From Picocystis sp. L7 (lineage: Eukaryota > Chlorophyta > Picocystophyceae > Picocystales > Picocystaceae): 64,000 nt of DNA. Below, one piece after another: positions 31,401 through 41,486 of the stretch (position 1 is its first letter; every line of letters starts with the position of its first letter). The translations under genes and the position numbers were made by a program. The notes under the pieces are model-generated. The model made no database searches. It was not told the origin of the DNA and saw only the letters and a list, made by a program, of their open reading frames with translations. The DNA lies in assembly GCA_020975725.1 (NCBI GenBank), contig QXJR01000011.1, forward strand, positions 496,001-560,000. The letters run 5' to 3'.

Positions 31401-32763
31401 TTTTGTGTAGCTCAAGTGTAGACCCAATAACGCTTTCAACACACTTCAACAAAACCAATACGTTTTGAAAATTACTTAGCAAAAGACTTTAAGATTAAAG
31501 CATCCAATGATGCATTGTAAAGTTACTTCTATTTTTGAATGGGTCACATAATCAAACAACCCAGAGAATGGTTCAACATTGTAAATTGAGATGTTGCTTC
31601 GAAATCATGACCAAGTCCGACCACATAATGGAAAACATGCCGATGAACTGGGACGCTCGTAATGCGTGAATTTCGACGTAGAAGGCCTCTCTACACCATT
31701 CCAAACATGTGTATTTACCTTTGATCAGCCGTGTACCAACGCAACGTTTTCCTCCCTTCGTATTTCTCACGACTTCGCCGTTGAAACCTCTCAATTGCAC
31801 AAATTGTGCATGGATGTGGATGAACAAGATCGAATGTTCCTCGTGCGGGCATCACAATTGTGCATTTGTCTTGAGTTGGTCAGCGAAGTGCTTGGTTAAG
31901 AAAATGACCGAGACTCACAACCCCAATTATTGCGAATGGATAATGGTGCACAGCTTTTCATTTTAAAACTTACTTCCCACATATTCATCTTGCAATCCTT
32001 CCTCCTCTCTAGAATGGTTGCGACCAAGTTTGCAACCAAACATTGGAATTACACTCTCTTTAGGCTTGTGTCTTCATCACCAATCCACGATCCAAACTTG
32101 CATTTGGTTACCTAACAACTTTGCATGCAACAAGCTCTAGTGGGTTTCCCAAAGATAAAGAACTTATACTAGGCAAAGTTTACGATCTGCATGGTGTGAC
32201 AAACGGCAGGCAATTTTGTTATGCGAAGTAATCCTGCTTCAACATGAACTAGGCTACATGATGGAACATTGCCGACCTCACTTCCTATAGCTTCAATCGA
32301 ATCAATTCGACAAGCAGCCCTCTCTTGGCTTCTTCAACACGTGGAAAGAATTGACCTCGAGGGTTTCCTTCACAGGGTCATACAATGAGCCCAATCTCTA
32401 TCTTGAGGAAATGTTTGCCCCCAATCCTCCTGGCCATGTACCATTGAGAGGGCAGCAATCAAATTGCATTTCGATAGAGGCAGTATCCAAACAGCCACAT
32501 TTGCGTTGTGTTGCCGCTGCGGCACCTAAAAGGGAGGGGGACAAGTACTATTGGGAACATCAGTAATTCTACCTTGATTTGAAAAGATGTCGATGGAATG
32601 CAGATTGACGCATCCGAACAATTTCTACTTCATACAAACAAACCCAGGTGGCATCGATCCCGTTGCATGTTAGCAACATGCATGATCTACAGTGCTGAAT
32701 TGGTGGAATGGTGTTTGCCATCAATTCCCTCCAATTCTGGTATTGATGCAACGAGACAGGGCT
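28476..32763. other. Gene desert, AT-richer from about 29 kb, no recognisable gene
   Basis: The first 450 bp is RPL5 upstream DNA with a G-tract (GAGGGGGGGATGCG near 28726). From about 29 kb to 32.7 kb the sequence turns clearly more AT-rich than the flanks, with A/T runs (for example 30245-30270), no frame longer than about 150 codons, and no domain features on either strand. It may be an old repeat graveyard, a replication-origin-like or heterochromatic segment. I cannot name any element in it. Confidence 0.45.
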
Positions 32764-33099
32764 TCACTTCTGTCCCGCTGGTAATGCTTTAACATCTACC
32801 GGTACATTAGAATCAATAACTTTTCCGTTGATATCAACCACACTGTGACTCCCGATAAACGCTGGATATGGATTTCTTTCCTTCAAGCATGCTTTATAGC
32901 ACCCCACCAAACTGTAATAAATCAAGGGAGGGCCGATCACCGATACAATGACGATGCCAACGATTGCACCAGTGCTCAAGCCACTGTTTGCAGCTACCCT
33001 GGCACCACCAGCTGTTGGGCGCCGTCCTTCCACGAGCGTGAGACAGCAACCAAAGAACAGGAGAGACCCCAATGCTTCCAACTTCGCCCGTGCCACCAT
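32764..33099 (-). CDS. Small secreted-pathway single-pass membrane protein, unknown
   Basis: 111 aa from the first true ATG at 33099. The N-terminus MVARAKLEALGSLLFFGCCL with TLVEG looks like a cleavable signal peptide (basic n-region, hydrophobic core, small residue near the cut). A second hydrophobic stretch follows at about residues 46-68 (GAIVGIVIVSVIGPPLIYYS). The tail has CYKACLKERNPYPAFIGSHS, then VVDINGKVIDSNVPVDVKAL. This reads as a type I membrane protein with a short cytosolic tail. I recognise no family. The clean signal peptide plus membrane span makes it a credible gene despite its size. Confidence 0.6.
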   Translation of the reverse strand: MVARAKLEALGSLLFFGCCLTLVEGRRPTAGGARVAANSGLSTGAIVGIVIVSVIGPPLIYYSLVGCYKACLKERNPYPAFIGSHSVVDINGKVIDSNVPVDVKALPAGQK

Positions 33100-34378
33100 T
33101 CCACCAGCCTTCAACAGCGGTAGCGACGTCCCAGATGTAGACTCTCAGCCGGGTTGACGATCACCGACCAGTGTGCACGGTACGTTGGCGATGGACGAAT
33201 GCGGAGGAACGTGTGCAGGCCAATCCCTGGCTTTGCTCATCGAACGGCCGTCCATTCGGCCGCGACCCTTGTGATGGCGTACGTGGTCTTGCCCCTGTGC
33301 TTTCTGTGGTGTACGAGCTGCCAGTTGCCGTCCCCATCCCACACACCCCACGAATGGACGCATCCCATTGGTTGCAGGGTTCTTTCCATGTACCTTTTCC
33401 CCCTTGTCTGGAACCTGGACACGTTCTTATCCCATCCGAATGGATTGGAATGGTGTGGGGCGGGCCAATTGGGGCGGACAGGACAGGGTCCGGAACATAC
33501 AAGACCAAAAAGGACCTGTCCTGGTGCATGTAGGCCTGCCTGGTGGTACGAAGGTTGGGAACAGCGAAGGAAAAAGCATCGGCATGGTTCACGAGGTTCT
33601 CCAACTCGTAGGGAAGCAACACGTCTCGACGAAGGGGGCTCCCGCCTCCCGTCTTGAAAGTATCCAGGAGAGCAGAACACACGTGGTGCAGATAAGGAAC
33701 AGCAGGATCGGATTCTGCCGTGCAAACACTTCAATGGTCAGGCGTGTGAGCTTGTACCGGTGTGCGGAAACATCGCATCAGGAGGGGCTGGTCGATAAAC
33801 ACCGTTGGGACATTCATCTCGCAGCAATAAAAGGGTGGATGGAATGCTGGCAGTCTCTTCTTTTTAGGTCAAGGCACTTGATCAATCAACGGGGATTGGT
33901 AGGTAACAAGCGGAAGGATGCCCTACCTCTCTCTATGCAATCGCATGAAGCCGGTCGGAAGGAACGCCAATGTTCCATTCTGGAGCCCTCTGAAAGTAGA
34001 CCATGATTCTGGATACTGGCCATGATTCAATCGCGCGAAATCGTGTGGACACACTGAGATACGCTCGCGGTGTTGCGACGCAGCATGTGTCCTATCGCCC
34101 CTGTGAGATTCATCCGTGTTGCCAACCCTTGCCCATTGACGCTGGGAAGACGTTTGTATCCTTCCCTGGCGCATCCCACGTCCTGTATTTCTGCATGTCC
34201 ACCTGTTGTTCACCCTCTCATCTCCTGCAACCATCGTGTATCCAAGATTACCTGGGTTGTGTTCCCAACCCTCGGTCCGTTTTCGGGGCGTTGTGTCGGT
34301 TGCAACCACATTTTCGATGAATTTGAGGTAGAAATCGACACTTATCCTCGGGAATGTCGGTTCGGATTCACAACCGCG
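33100..34378. other. Divergent region with a possible unrecognised spliced gene on the minus strand
   Basis: Between the small membrane protein and the V8-like protease. On the minus strand, 33714 down to about 33510 reads as protein-like (SDPAVPYLHHVCSALLDTFK, LRRDVLLPYELENLVNHADA, FSFAVPNLRTTRQAYMHQDR), preceded by a CTGAC...GGCAG acceptor at 33715. Upstream, MVYFQRAPEWNIGVPSDRLH at about 34003-33944 also looks coding. I could not join exons in phase with confidence, and no family is recognised. The rest holds nothing visible. Confidence 0.3.
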
Positions 34379-35596
34379 ATGGCGCGCGCCGCGTCGCTCT
34401 GGTTTTGGACCGCGATAGCGACGCTTTTGGCGAGACTAGAAGCGTCGAGAAGGCTACGGAGATGTCCTTTCAGCCTTCGTGCAGCACCCGAACCGTCCTG
34501 GAGAGTAGCGCAGGTCATCCGCGGCCAGTTGCACCGGTGGGAAGAGCATCAGCTGGATGAACACACCTCCTGCATCATAAAACTGTATCCCAAACGCAAA
34601 GTTTTGGGAGAGCTGGAAGCAAAGAAGTTTTTGGACCTTACCAGCTTCTGGGAATTCTTCGCAGGACCATATCCAAGTTGGGAAGAGGTCCTGCACAGCC
34701 GTGATGTAAGCTTTGACCTCCCTGCAGAGCGTGCACCATACGACGAGAATGATACCAAATCTTGGTACGATAGGAGATCTGGTTTACCATACTCTGATGC
34801 AGCAGTCAGTCGTTCTGATTCTGAGACCAAAGGTCGGGAAGCACCGTTGTGGATTGGTTTGCCAGAAAATGGAACGGATGGGCGCGTGGTTATTGGAACT
34901 GATCTGCGCACGCAGGTGCAGGATACACGAAAGTTTCCATACCAGACCATTGGGTACGTAGAAATGAGCTGGCCTAGCGGTGCAAGGAGTAGATGCACAG
35001 CTTTCCTCATATCCCCCTTTGTCGCTTTGACCAATGCACATTGTGTATACAGTGAGAATCAAGGAGGTTGGATTGATGAAGCCAAGTTTGCACCAGCACA
35101 GTACGTGACAAGCGACAACTTCTTATCACGCCCGTACGGATCAGGCACGTCATGCAATGTGGCCACCAACATAGGCTATATTCACAGCCCGAACAGTGGA
35201 CAAGATTACGCCGCGTTGTTCTTTCCAACCCCCTTCCACGGTTTTCAGACTTTCATGCCCCTGGTTTTCTCCTTCACTCCAAAACTCGGTAGCGAATTGC
35301 GCAGTGCTGGTTATCCAGGTCTTCCTCAAGAGACGTTTAGTGTCGACATGTGGGAATCAGCGGGCAAAGTGATTGATGCGAGTGATCGCATTATTCGTCA
35401 CACTGTGGATACAAGCTCTGGACAAAGTGGAAGCCCATTGTTTCGTCCAGTTGGGTATCTGATGAATGATGCAGTAATTGGACTGCATTCCTTTGGTCGA
35501 TCGGGAGCAAATGGAGGCCCACGTTTCGTGTTTGAAAACGAACCACTCATTGTGACCTGGATGAAGGAAGGGCCAGCTGCTTGCACATTCAATTGA
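34379..35596 (+). CDS. Secreted trypsin-fold serine protease, V8/glutamyl-endopeptidase-like
   Basis: 405 aa. ATG 34379 gives MARAASLWFWTAIATLLARL, a signal peptide. A pro-region of about 140 residues follows, then the protease fold. Catalytic His is in FVALTNAHCVY, Asp in NSGQDYAALFFP, Ser in TSSGQSGSPLF; HSFGRSGANGGPRFV closes the domain. The GQSGSP form is typical of V8-like endopeptidases and trypsin-like proteases of family S1B rather than of digestive trypsins (GDSGGP). Cys residues flank the His (CTAFLISPFVALTNAHC), suggesting a disulfide. It likely acts in the secretory system or outside the cell. The frame is open upstream to 34070 but that part is not signal-like. Substrate preference cannot be read. 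Confidence 0.85.
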   Translation: MARAASLWFWTAIATLLARLEASRRLRRCPFSLRAAPEPSWRVAQVIRGQLHRWEEHQLDEHTSCIIKLYPKRKVLGELEAKKFLDLTSFWEFFAGPYPSWEEVLHSRDVSFDLPAERAPYDENDTKSWYDRRSGLPYSDAAVSRSDSETKGREAPLWIGLPENGTDGRVVIGTDLRTQVQDTRKFPYQTIGYVEMSWPSGARSRCTAFLISPFVALTNAHCVYSENQGGWIDEAKFAPAQYVTSDNFLSRPYGSGTSCNVATNIGYIHSPNSGQDYAALFFPTPFHGFQTFMPLVFSFTPKLGSELRSAGYPGLPQETFSVDMWESAGKVIDASDRIIRHTVDTSSGQSGSPLFRPVGYLMNDAVIGLHSFGRSGANGGPRFVFENEPLIVTWMKEGPAACTFN

Positions 35597-36637
35597 GCAG
35601 CCGAGGAAACCCATGCCATTGCACTGGTCTTGCTGGTTCTCTTCAGGCATACTTATTCTGCTAGAAAACGGAGCAAAACGTTTTCCTTCGCAAAGGAATG
35701 CACCGATTTGTAGACAGGTGAAAGCAGCTAGGTCATTGTTTCTAAGTTGGGCACTGGCTATCTGGCTCCAGATCTTTTGTCCCTTTGTCAGGACTAACCC
35801 ATGCAAAAGCAAAGATAAACAACAGCCAGGAAGGGATCCTACGCTCAAACTTCTCTCGTTGATTTGCAAGCCTGTGTTCGCTGGCCGTGACAGGTAACGC
35901 TGTATGTGTTGGACGCATCTTGCCCTTTAGGTGCTTACTGGTGCCTTCTTAAATTCACGAATGGGTCTAGATGGTCTTCCTTGGGCACATTGCTGCTGTA
36001 GACTGATATTAATTATTTAAATACATGATGGCCTTAGTTTGTTCAACTTCCACTTCAGCAACTTTTCTGTATTGATGGCGTCACAGGATCTTGGCGGGGT
36101 CGTTCGTCTGGCGCTACTACCAAGTCTTATGCTGCCATATGATGCTCCTCTTGGATAACGATTCCACCAGACCACTATTTTTTTCCTTAGAGAAGCATTT
36201 CATCTGCGATTTCCATTCTCGGGTCGATCAAGCATGGAACTCGGATGGTGCAATGGCATTGATCTCCAGTGCCACTGCCTGCATGCATGGCTTCACTTGG
36301 ACACCTCACTGAAGCCGCACCTCGCATGAACTGCAGCACTTCTGCTCGATTCCATCGGCCATCATTTATGTTTGGCCTTTCATCTATGTGTCCATTGCTT
36401 GATCACAGACTGTCCAACTCCACCAGCACGGTCCTGAGATGCTGTCATCTGTTCGTTTTGGATCCTTTTCTCCCCTTCCAGGGACCCTCCCAAAGGGAAA
36501 TTCGTGCCCCTTTCGATCGGAACGACGTTCCCTTTCGATTGGATCGGATGGAAAGGAGAATCTCGGGGTGGGCATCGAAGCCGCCACTTCGGCCGACGAT
36601 GCCGCGAAGCGAAGCGCACTCGCGCGATGCGCCTCGC
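35597..36637. other. Intergenic, no gene seen
   Basis: 3' flank of the protease gene and upstream region of the RNA polymerase subunit gene. An AT-rich patch lies at 36005-36035. No supported coding feature. Confidence 0.45.
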
Positions 36638-37782
36638 ATGACGTGCGCCTCGCACGCCAACATGGATGTACGTAGCGTTGCAAGATCTCCTGCTCCCACG
36701 ATTGCTACAAACTGCAACTCCACCGAGGCCACGGCGGCTCCGTGCGACGCGCTGCATTGTCTGACGGCTGGTGGTTGGTTGTCTGGCAGGTGTCGACGAA
36801 GACTTCGGTCCACTCTGCGTTGCAAACAGATGCATTCTCGATGAAACGTTTCAAAGACGAATTTCGGATCGATGTGCTTTCCAAGGATGAAGAGAACCTG
36901 CAGTTTCGCATGGTAGGCATCGATCCGGCCTTGGCCAATGCTTTTCGGAGGATCTTGATTGCAGAGGTGCCAACCATGGCCATTGAAAAGGTGTACTTCG
37001 TCAACAACACCTCTGTTATCCAAGATGAGGTATTGGCGCACCGTCTAGGACTCGTTCCGATCCGTGCAGATCCTAGGCTCTTCGACTTCAAAGGCGCAGA
37101 GGATGACTACCACGAGAAGAACACCATCGTGCTCAAGCTCAAAGTTGTATGCACCCAGGAAGGAGACGAAGTCCTGAACAAAAATGTCTATTCCAGTTCG
37201 TTGGAATGGCTACCGGGAGGGAGCGAAATCCCCCACGACGAGGAGCAGAAAGTCATTCCTTCGTTTGGTAGGAATCAGACGGAATTCATCTCAGACACCA
37301 TCCGCCCGGTTCACGATGACATTTTGATTGCACGGCTTTGTCCAGGGCAAGCCATAGAATTAGAAGCACATTGTGTGAAAGGAATTGGGCAAGAGCATGC
37401 CAAGTGGTCCCCTGTAGCAACGGCATGGTACAAGCTGCAACCGGAAATCAGAATGTTGAAACCAGTGGAAGGGGAGCTGGCAGAGACCCTTTCCCGGCTA
37501 TGTCCGAAGACATTCAAGCTTGTGAAGGATGGGCGCGGCAAGGGGAAGCAAAAGATAGAACTCACATCAGCACAGGGAGACGAGATGGAACTCGAGAGGA
37601 TCCGACACTTGAGCGCCGAGAAGCCATGGGAGGGGCACTTCAAATTGCAGAAGTTGAAGACTCATTTCATTTTTACCATTGAAAGCACAGGTGTTATGGC
37701 TCCGGAGCAACTGTTTGTGGAGGCTGTCAAGGTGCTGATGAATAAGTGCGACACTTGCGAACAGCTCTTGCTTACTGAATAA
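36638..37782 (+). CDS. POLR1C: DNA-directed RNA polymerases I and III subunit RPAC1 (AC40)
   Basis: Alpha-like subunit shared by RNA polymerases I and III, paired with AC19 in the assembly platform. Signatures: FRMVGIDPALANAFRRILIA, EVPTMAIEKVYFVNNTSVIQ, DEVLAHRLGLVPIRADPRLF, TIRPVHDDILIARLCPGQAI, HCVKGIGQEHAKWSPVATAW, and a C-terminal dimerisation part with IFTIESTGVMAPEQLFVEAV. A safe start is the ATG at 36841 (MKRFKDEFRIDVL). The family usually has some 30 more residues, and a proposed first exon 36638-36667 (MTCASHANMD), donor GTACGT, a 122-nt intron with CTGAC 29 nt from the acceptor, joins in phase to VSTKTSVHSALQTDAFS at 36790. Predicted length is then 341 aa. The stop codon overlaps AATAAA. 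Identity sure, first exon inferred. Confidence 0.93.
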
Positions 37783-37818
37783 ATGCTTGATTTCGCAGCA
37801 ACCTCATCTGACTTTCTC

Positions 37819-38211
37819 TTAGGTGGAGGTTTGGAGAAAGTGCTCCAGTGCTTCCACAACCTCCGTTTCACTGCTGCATCTTTCCAGTTCGAGGCACTTT
37901 CCTTTCTTCCCTCCTTTCCATTGACAGAGCGTGGGAATAGATTTCAGTTGCAGCCTCGGATCGCACTTGAGTGGATGTTTTCCGGTTATCTCCTTCCAAT
38001 CCTGAACTTCTCCCACTTGCACCTCCACGAGCGCCGTGCCACTTGCAGCTGCAGCTTCACGCACGAGAGGGTCGACACGTCGGCAATCTGGGCACCAAGG
38101 CTTGCCATCTTGGTTGTTCCCACTTGTGAACAGCACCAGTGCTCCTGATGTCAGCTTTGCATCCTCCACCGCCTCCCAAAATCGCTGGTAAGACACCTGC
38201 TCCGCCTTCAT
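37819..38211 (-). CDS. TXNDC17: Thioredoxin-like protein TXNDC17/TRP14
   Basis: 130 aa from ATG 38211. Thioredoxin-fold reductase of the TRP14 (DUF953) family. The active site is WCPDC in NQDGKPWCPDCRRVDPLVRE, followed by VQVGEVQDWKE, KCDPRLQLKSIPTLCQWKGG (with the cis-Pro loop IPT) and a C-terminal helix. These match human TXNDC17 (KSWCPDC, QVGEKPYWKD, VTAVPTLLKY). It reduces selected disulfides and persulfides in the cytosol with thioredoxin reductase. The polypeptide is close to the 123-aa human length. Its 3' end is only 36 bp from the RPAC1 stop, so the two convergent transcripts probably overlap. CACGTG lies at 38258-38263, 47 bp upstream. Confidence 0.93.
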   Translation of the reverse strand: MKAEQVSYQRFWEAVEDAKLTSGALVLFTSGNNQDGKPWCPDCRRVDPLVREAAAASGTALVEVQVGEVQDWKEITGKHPLKCDPRLQLKSIPTLCQWKGGKKGKCLELERCSSETEVVEALEHFLQTST

Positions 38212-39503
38212 TTGCGGTCGTCTCAAGCCTTGCTCGCCAATTCCTGGCCTCGTCCGACACGTGCGCGACGTTGGTGCAATGGCAAAGGATCGAAGTGGCG
38301 GTGGAGGCGCGCACCACGTCGATGAAGATGAAAGGAATTGTGATTCTTTTCGAAGATATCGAACTCATAGATGGAAAGGTGCAGGACAGGGTGAGGAGGG
38401 GACGCATCCAACCTGGAGAGTGCAGTTCGAGAAGAAAGGAGCTCACCACCGGAAGGGCCGTGGACACAAACACACCATGATCTATTTTGGAGCGTATGCT
38501 CGCTCAGCTTCACATTCATCTTCAAAGTGGAATTTGCGAGTCATCTCAATGGGCACTCGTCTTGTTAGGGCTTGAGAATGGCGTGTCGCTTGGAGAACAC
38601 AACACAAGAAAATGGATCTTGTCCAGGTGGAAGAAGACACAAGGCAAGATCGAGCTTCTGGGGACTACTCGTCACATTCAACGAACTGCCACCCCAATCT
38701 TCGATGCATCATCTGCCACAAAGCTCTACGCAGGGCTCCAAGAACCTCGACTTCTCTTCGAACTATGTAGGCATGCCAACGATCACGCACGAACCCATTC
38801 GTTTTGCCATTCCTTCAACTGATTTGTGCGAGTTTGTTCGAGCTTTTGGGGTGTACGAAGTGCGTTGTCCCATGTAAATTTGCTTGCATTCAAGAGAACT
38901 TGGATTTGACGACCTCGAGGCCAATGGAAACTTTTCATCCTTTAAGTCCACGAATTGGGCCCTTTGGGTGCATGTTTGCAAATTCTTTTGCGCATGAATC
39001 CTCCTTGAACGATTTCAGATAGATATTTCTATGAGGAACGTCCGAATGTTCTTGCCTGCCGCATTGTACAATTTCCAATGCCGACTCTTGGATTTCTCTC
39101 TATCGCTCGCTTCCGAGCGAATTCGTTCGCTCGCTTTCCCCATGAAAATCGCCACTCAAATGGACCAGCCACATTCGAGTTCTTTTATTTGTGCGCCCTT
39201 TTTAACCTTGCCCTTCGGTACGGTTCCATGGAGACGCTTCCACCACCCACACTTGCATGGGACGCGCAACTCCCTTCCACAGTGCGTCGCATCATGGACC
39301 CCTGCCTCCACCCCTCCGGACAAGATATCGATCTCACACGATCGAGATCTCGATGCGACTCAGAGGGTGTGTCTGCTTCTAGTTGCACCCCAACTGCCCT
39401 TGTGGTCCCTCAGAAAGGGGGGCATCGAATGGGGTGTATCTGGACATGAGGGTGGGCTGGTGGATGTCGGAAGACGAGGCATTGGCAGGCGACGTCCGAC
39501 ACG
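38212..39503. promoter_or_regulatory. Divergent upstream region, no gene seen
   Basis: Shared by TXNDC17 (minus) and the ParB-like gene (plus). It holds CACGTG at 38258 and a G-tract element (AAAGGGGGGCATCG, 39415-39428) about 80 bp before the ParB-like ATG. The middle 38.5-39.1 kb is lower in GC with no coding features. Confidence 0.4.
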
Positions 39504-40397
39504 ATGTCGCGCGCCAAGGCGCCTCGCGTGTCGTTCAAGTCGCAAGGGAGCGTGGATTTGGACCTTCCCAGTGTCCGTGGAAAGGCCAGCAAGCTCCACT
39601 CGCGCCTACGTCCCACGCAGGACGCTCTGGGCTGGGACTGGGCCTTCTACAAGCTGCAGAACTTCCACAGTCGTTCTGCCGCGCAGGATTACATGGACAA
39701 GAAGCCCGTCCCGGTGATCCAAAGAGGGAAGAAATACTACGTGGTGGATCACCACCACACGCTCACGGCCTTGAAAATGAGCGGTTGGGACCCCGAGATC
39801 ACGCTGCAAGTGGTTCAGCAAGTGGACAAGGACGAACGGTCGCTGGATGCGTTCTGGGGTTATTTGGAAGGGAAAGGTTGGGCATTCATGCGCGACGAGA
39901 ATTACCAAAGGCAAAATTTCGACGACATGCCGAAGGAAATGGAATTGGAACACTTCCGGAACGACATCTACCGCTCTTTGGGTGGATTCGCCAGGGGCCA
40001 CAACATCCTTCAACGTGGGAAGACCTTGGACGAAAGGCTGTTCTTCGAGTTTAGATGGGGGTATTTCTTCTGGCTGCACAGACACAACGAATTCGGGTTG
40101 TGGCCGGACGAAAGGTTACACCGCGGGTGGTTGCGTATGATGAATGTGGTGCGTGACATTGACATGACGGAGTACATGCTGGAGAACGTGGCCAACACCG
40201 AGCACGTGAACGATCTGCTCTTTCTTTCCAAAGAAGTCATTGAACCTGCGTATCGGATGCTCTGCTTCCATGTGAAACACCTGTGCTACGCGTATGACGA
40301 CTTACCAGAGGAAGAAAAGGATGTACCAGGGATGAAGGATATCTTTGGAGTCACACATAGCAAACTCCCCGGCAAGGTGCTCCGTCCTCACCAGTAA
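39504..40397 (+). CDS. ParB-like nuclease-fold protein (ParBc_2 type)
   Basis: 297 aa. The ParBc_2-like core is visible: SRLRPTQDALGWDWAFYKLQ, KKPVPVIQRGKKYYVVDHHH then TLTAL, a Trp-rich helical part (FWGYLEGKGWAFMRDENYQR), and NDIYRSLGGFARGHNILQRG with FFEFRWGYFFWL. In bacterial members the pattern RPTQxxxG...VPV...YxxDHHH...DxYRSLxGFxR...FxEFxWxxFF is the same. The function of the family is poorly known; the DHHH cluster suggests metal or nucleotide chemistry rather than DNA partitioning. There is no obvious targeting peptide (start MSRAKAPRVSFKSQGSVDLD). A bacterial origin by transfer is likely given family distribution, but GC and codon use look like the neighbours. Convergent with the coiled-coil gene. 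Confidence 0.8.
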   Translation: MSRAKAPRVSFKSQGSVDLDLPSVRGKASKLHSRLRPTQDALGWDWAFYKLQNFHSRSAAQDYMDKKPVPVIQRGKKYYVVDHHHTLTALKMSGWDPEITLQVVQQVDKDERSLDAFWGYLEGKGWAFMRDENYQRQNFDDMPKEMELEHFRNDIYRSLGGFARGHNILQRGKTLDERLFFEFRWGYFFWLHRHNEFGLWPDERLHRGWLRMMNVVRDIDMTEYMLENVANTEHVNDLLFLSKEVIEPAYRMLCFHVKHLCYAYDDLPEEEKDVPGMKDIFGVTHSKLPGKVLRPHQ

Positions 40398-40604
40398 GAC
40401 TGCCAGTGGGACATCTTACCACGAGAAGCGTGACTAGGATACACTGAAAATAACAAAACTGCGAGGTCTATATTTTTTACATTGTAGTGTTCTACGAGGG
40501 AACCTACCAGGTAGGTGCGCGACGGGTCGCCTAGGACACCTCGACGCTCTCGCCCATCCAGAGCGCTTGTGGAAAGAAGCATTTTGCGAAGTTTCCTACA
40601 TGTG

Positions 40605-41486
40605 CTACGTCCTAAGCCTACTCAAGGAGACCACTGGTAAACCATCTGCCCTATCTGCTCCTGGAAACGCATCCGGTTGGTTGTAATCCAACACGTCCCT
40701 CTTCCAGGTTTCCTCCATCGTAGCGGCGAGTTCACCGCAGGAAGTGCCGCATTGGGAACATCCAGCCCTTCTTCCACTCCCTAATCTTTCTTGAATGAGA
40801 TACCTCTTTTCATCCTGCAACTCATCTACCTTCCTTAACAGCTCACGCACGCTGGCTTTTGACTGATCGTACTTCATCTGCAGGGCTCCCAGCTGGAAGT
40901 TGTCATACTGCAGTCTTTCATTCGTTCGCACGAGTTTGTTTTTGTGCGCCTGTGCATCTGCCAGCATGTTATCCATGTGTTCTAACGTTCTTTGGGCTTT
41001 GATCTTCTGTGCGCGTTCCACGTAAAGAGCTTCTTGCAATCCTTCGACCCTTTGGGAGAGCTCGTCGTTCCTCTGTTCGAGGTAAGCGATCTTCCGGTTG
41101 GATTCTTCGAGCAGCCTTCGATCGTCTTTGAGCGTGGTGTAGATGGACGGCGGTTCGATCTCGTTTTCTTCGATCTGCAGCTGCACGTGTTCGATTTGGC
41201 TTTCGGACTGCGTGTGTCGATGGGCTTGTCCTGCCTCTTTTTTCTTCGTGCTATCCACCGTCCAGTCGTCTTCGGTGTGCTGCGGTTTCTCCTTGGCTCG
41301 CCTATCCTCCTTGGGCTCGGACACACGCAGCTTGCTGAACTTCTTGCTCCACCATTCTGCGCCAGACCACCACCAGCCCGCCGGGTGAGAAGATTCTCCT
41401 GCCGCCTTGTCGTCCACGGGCATGCCGCGTGTCCGTCCCGCGTCCCGCACCATCTCCTGCACCTCGACGGCCTTTTCCACGCCCAT
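40605..41486 (-). CDS. Coiled-coil protein, unknown
   Basis: 293 aa from ATG 41486 (MGVEKAVEVQEMVRDAGRTR). A Trp-rich basic patch (GWWWSGAEWWSKKFSKL) lies at about residues 37-54. A long coiled coil spans roughly residues 115-250, with heptads such as RRLLEESNRKIAYLEQRNDE, LSQRVEGLQEALYVERAQKI and LLRKVDELQDEKRYLIQERL. A short Cys cluster (CSQCGTSC) follows. The last part has DYNQPDAFPGADRADGLPVV. The frame is open upstream to 41711 but without a better start. I recognise no family. Coiled coil plus CxxC could mean a scaffold or trafficking protein. Confidence 0.6.
   Translation of the reverse strand: MGVEKAVEVQEMVRDAGRTRGMPVDDKAAGESSHPAGWWWSGAEWWSKKFSKLRVSEPKEDRRAKEKPQHTEDDWTVDSTKKKEAGQAHRHTQSESQIEHVQLQIEENEIEPPSIYTTLKDDRRLLEESNRKIAYLEQRNDELSQRVEGLQEALYVERAQKIKAQRTLEHMDNMLADAQAHKNKLVRTNERLQYDNFQLGALQMKYDQSKASVRELLRKVDELQDEKRYLIQERLGSGRRAGCSQCGTSCGELAATMEETWKRDVLDYNQPDAFPGADRADGLPVVSLSRLRT

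Noticed and set aside
33368-34006. 212-codon plus-strand frame upstream of the protease
   Set aside because: No domain features, and it conflicts with better protein-like segments on the minus strand.
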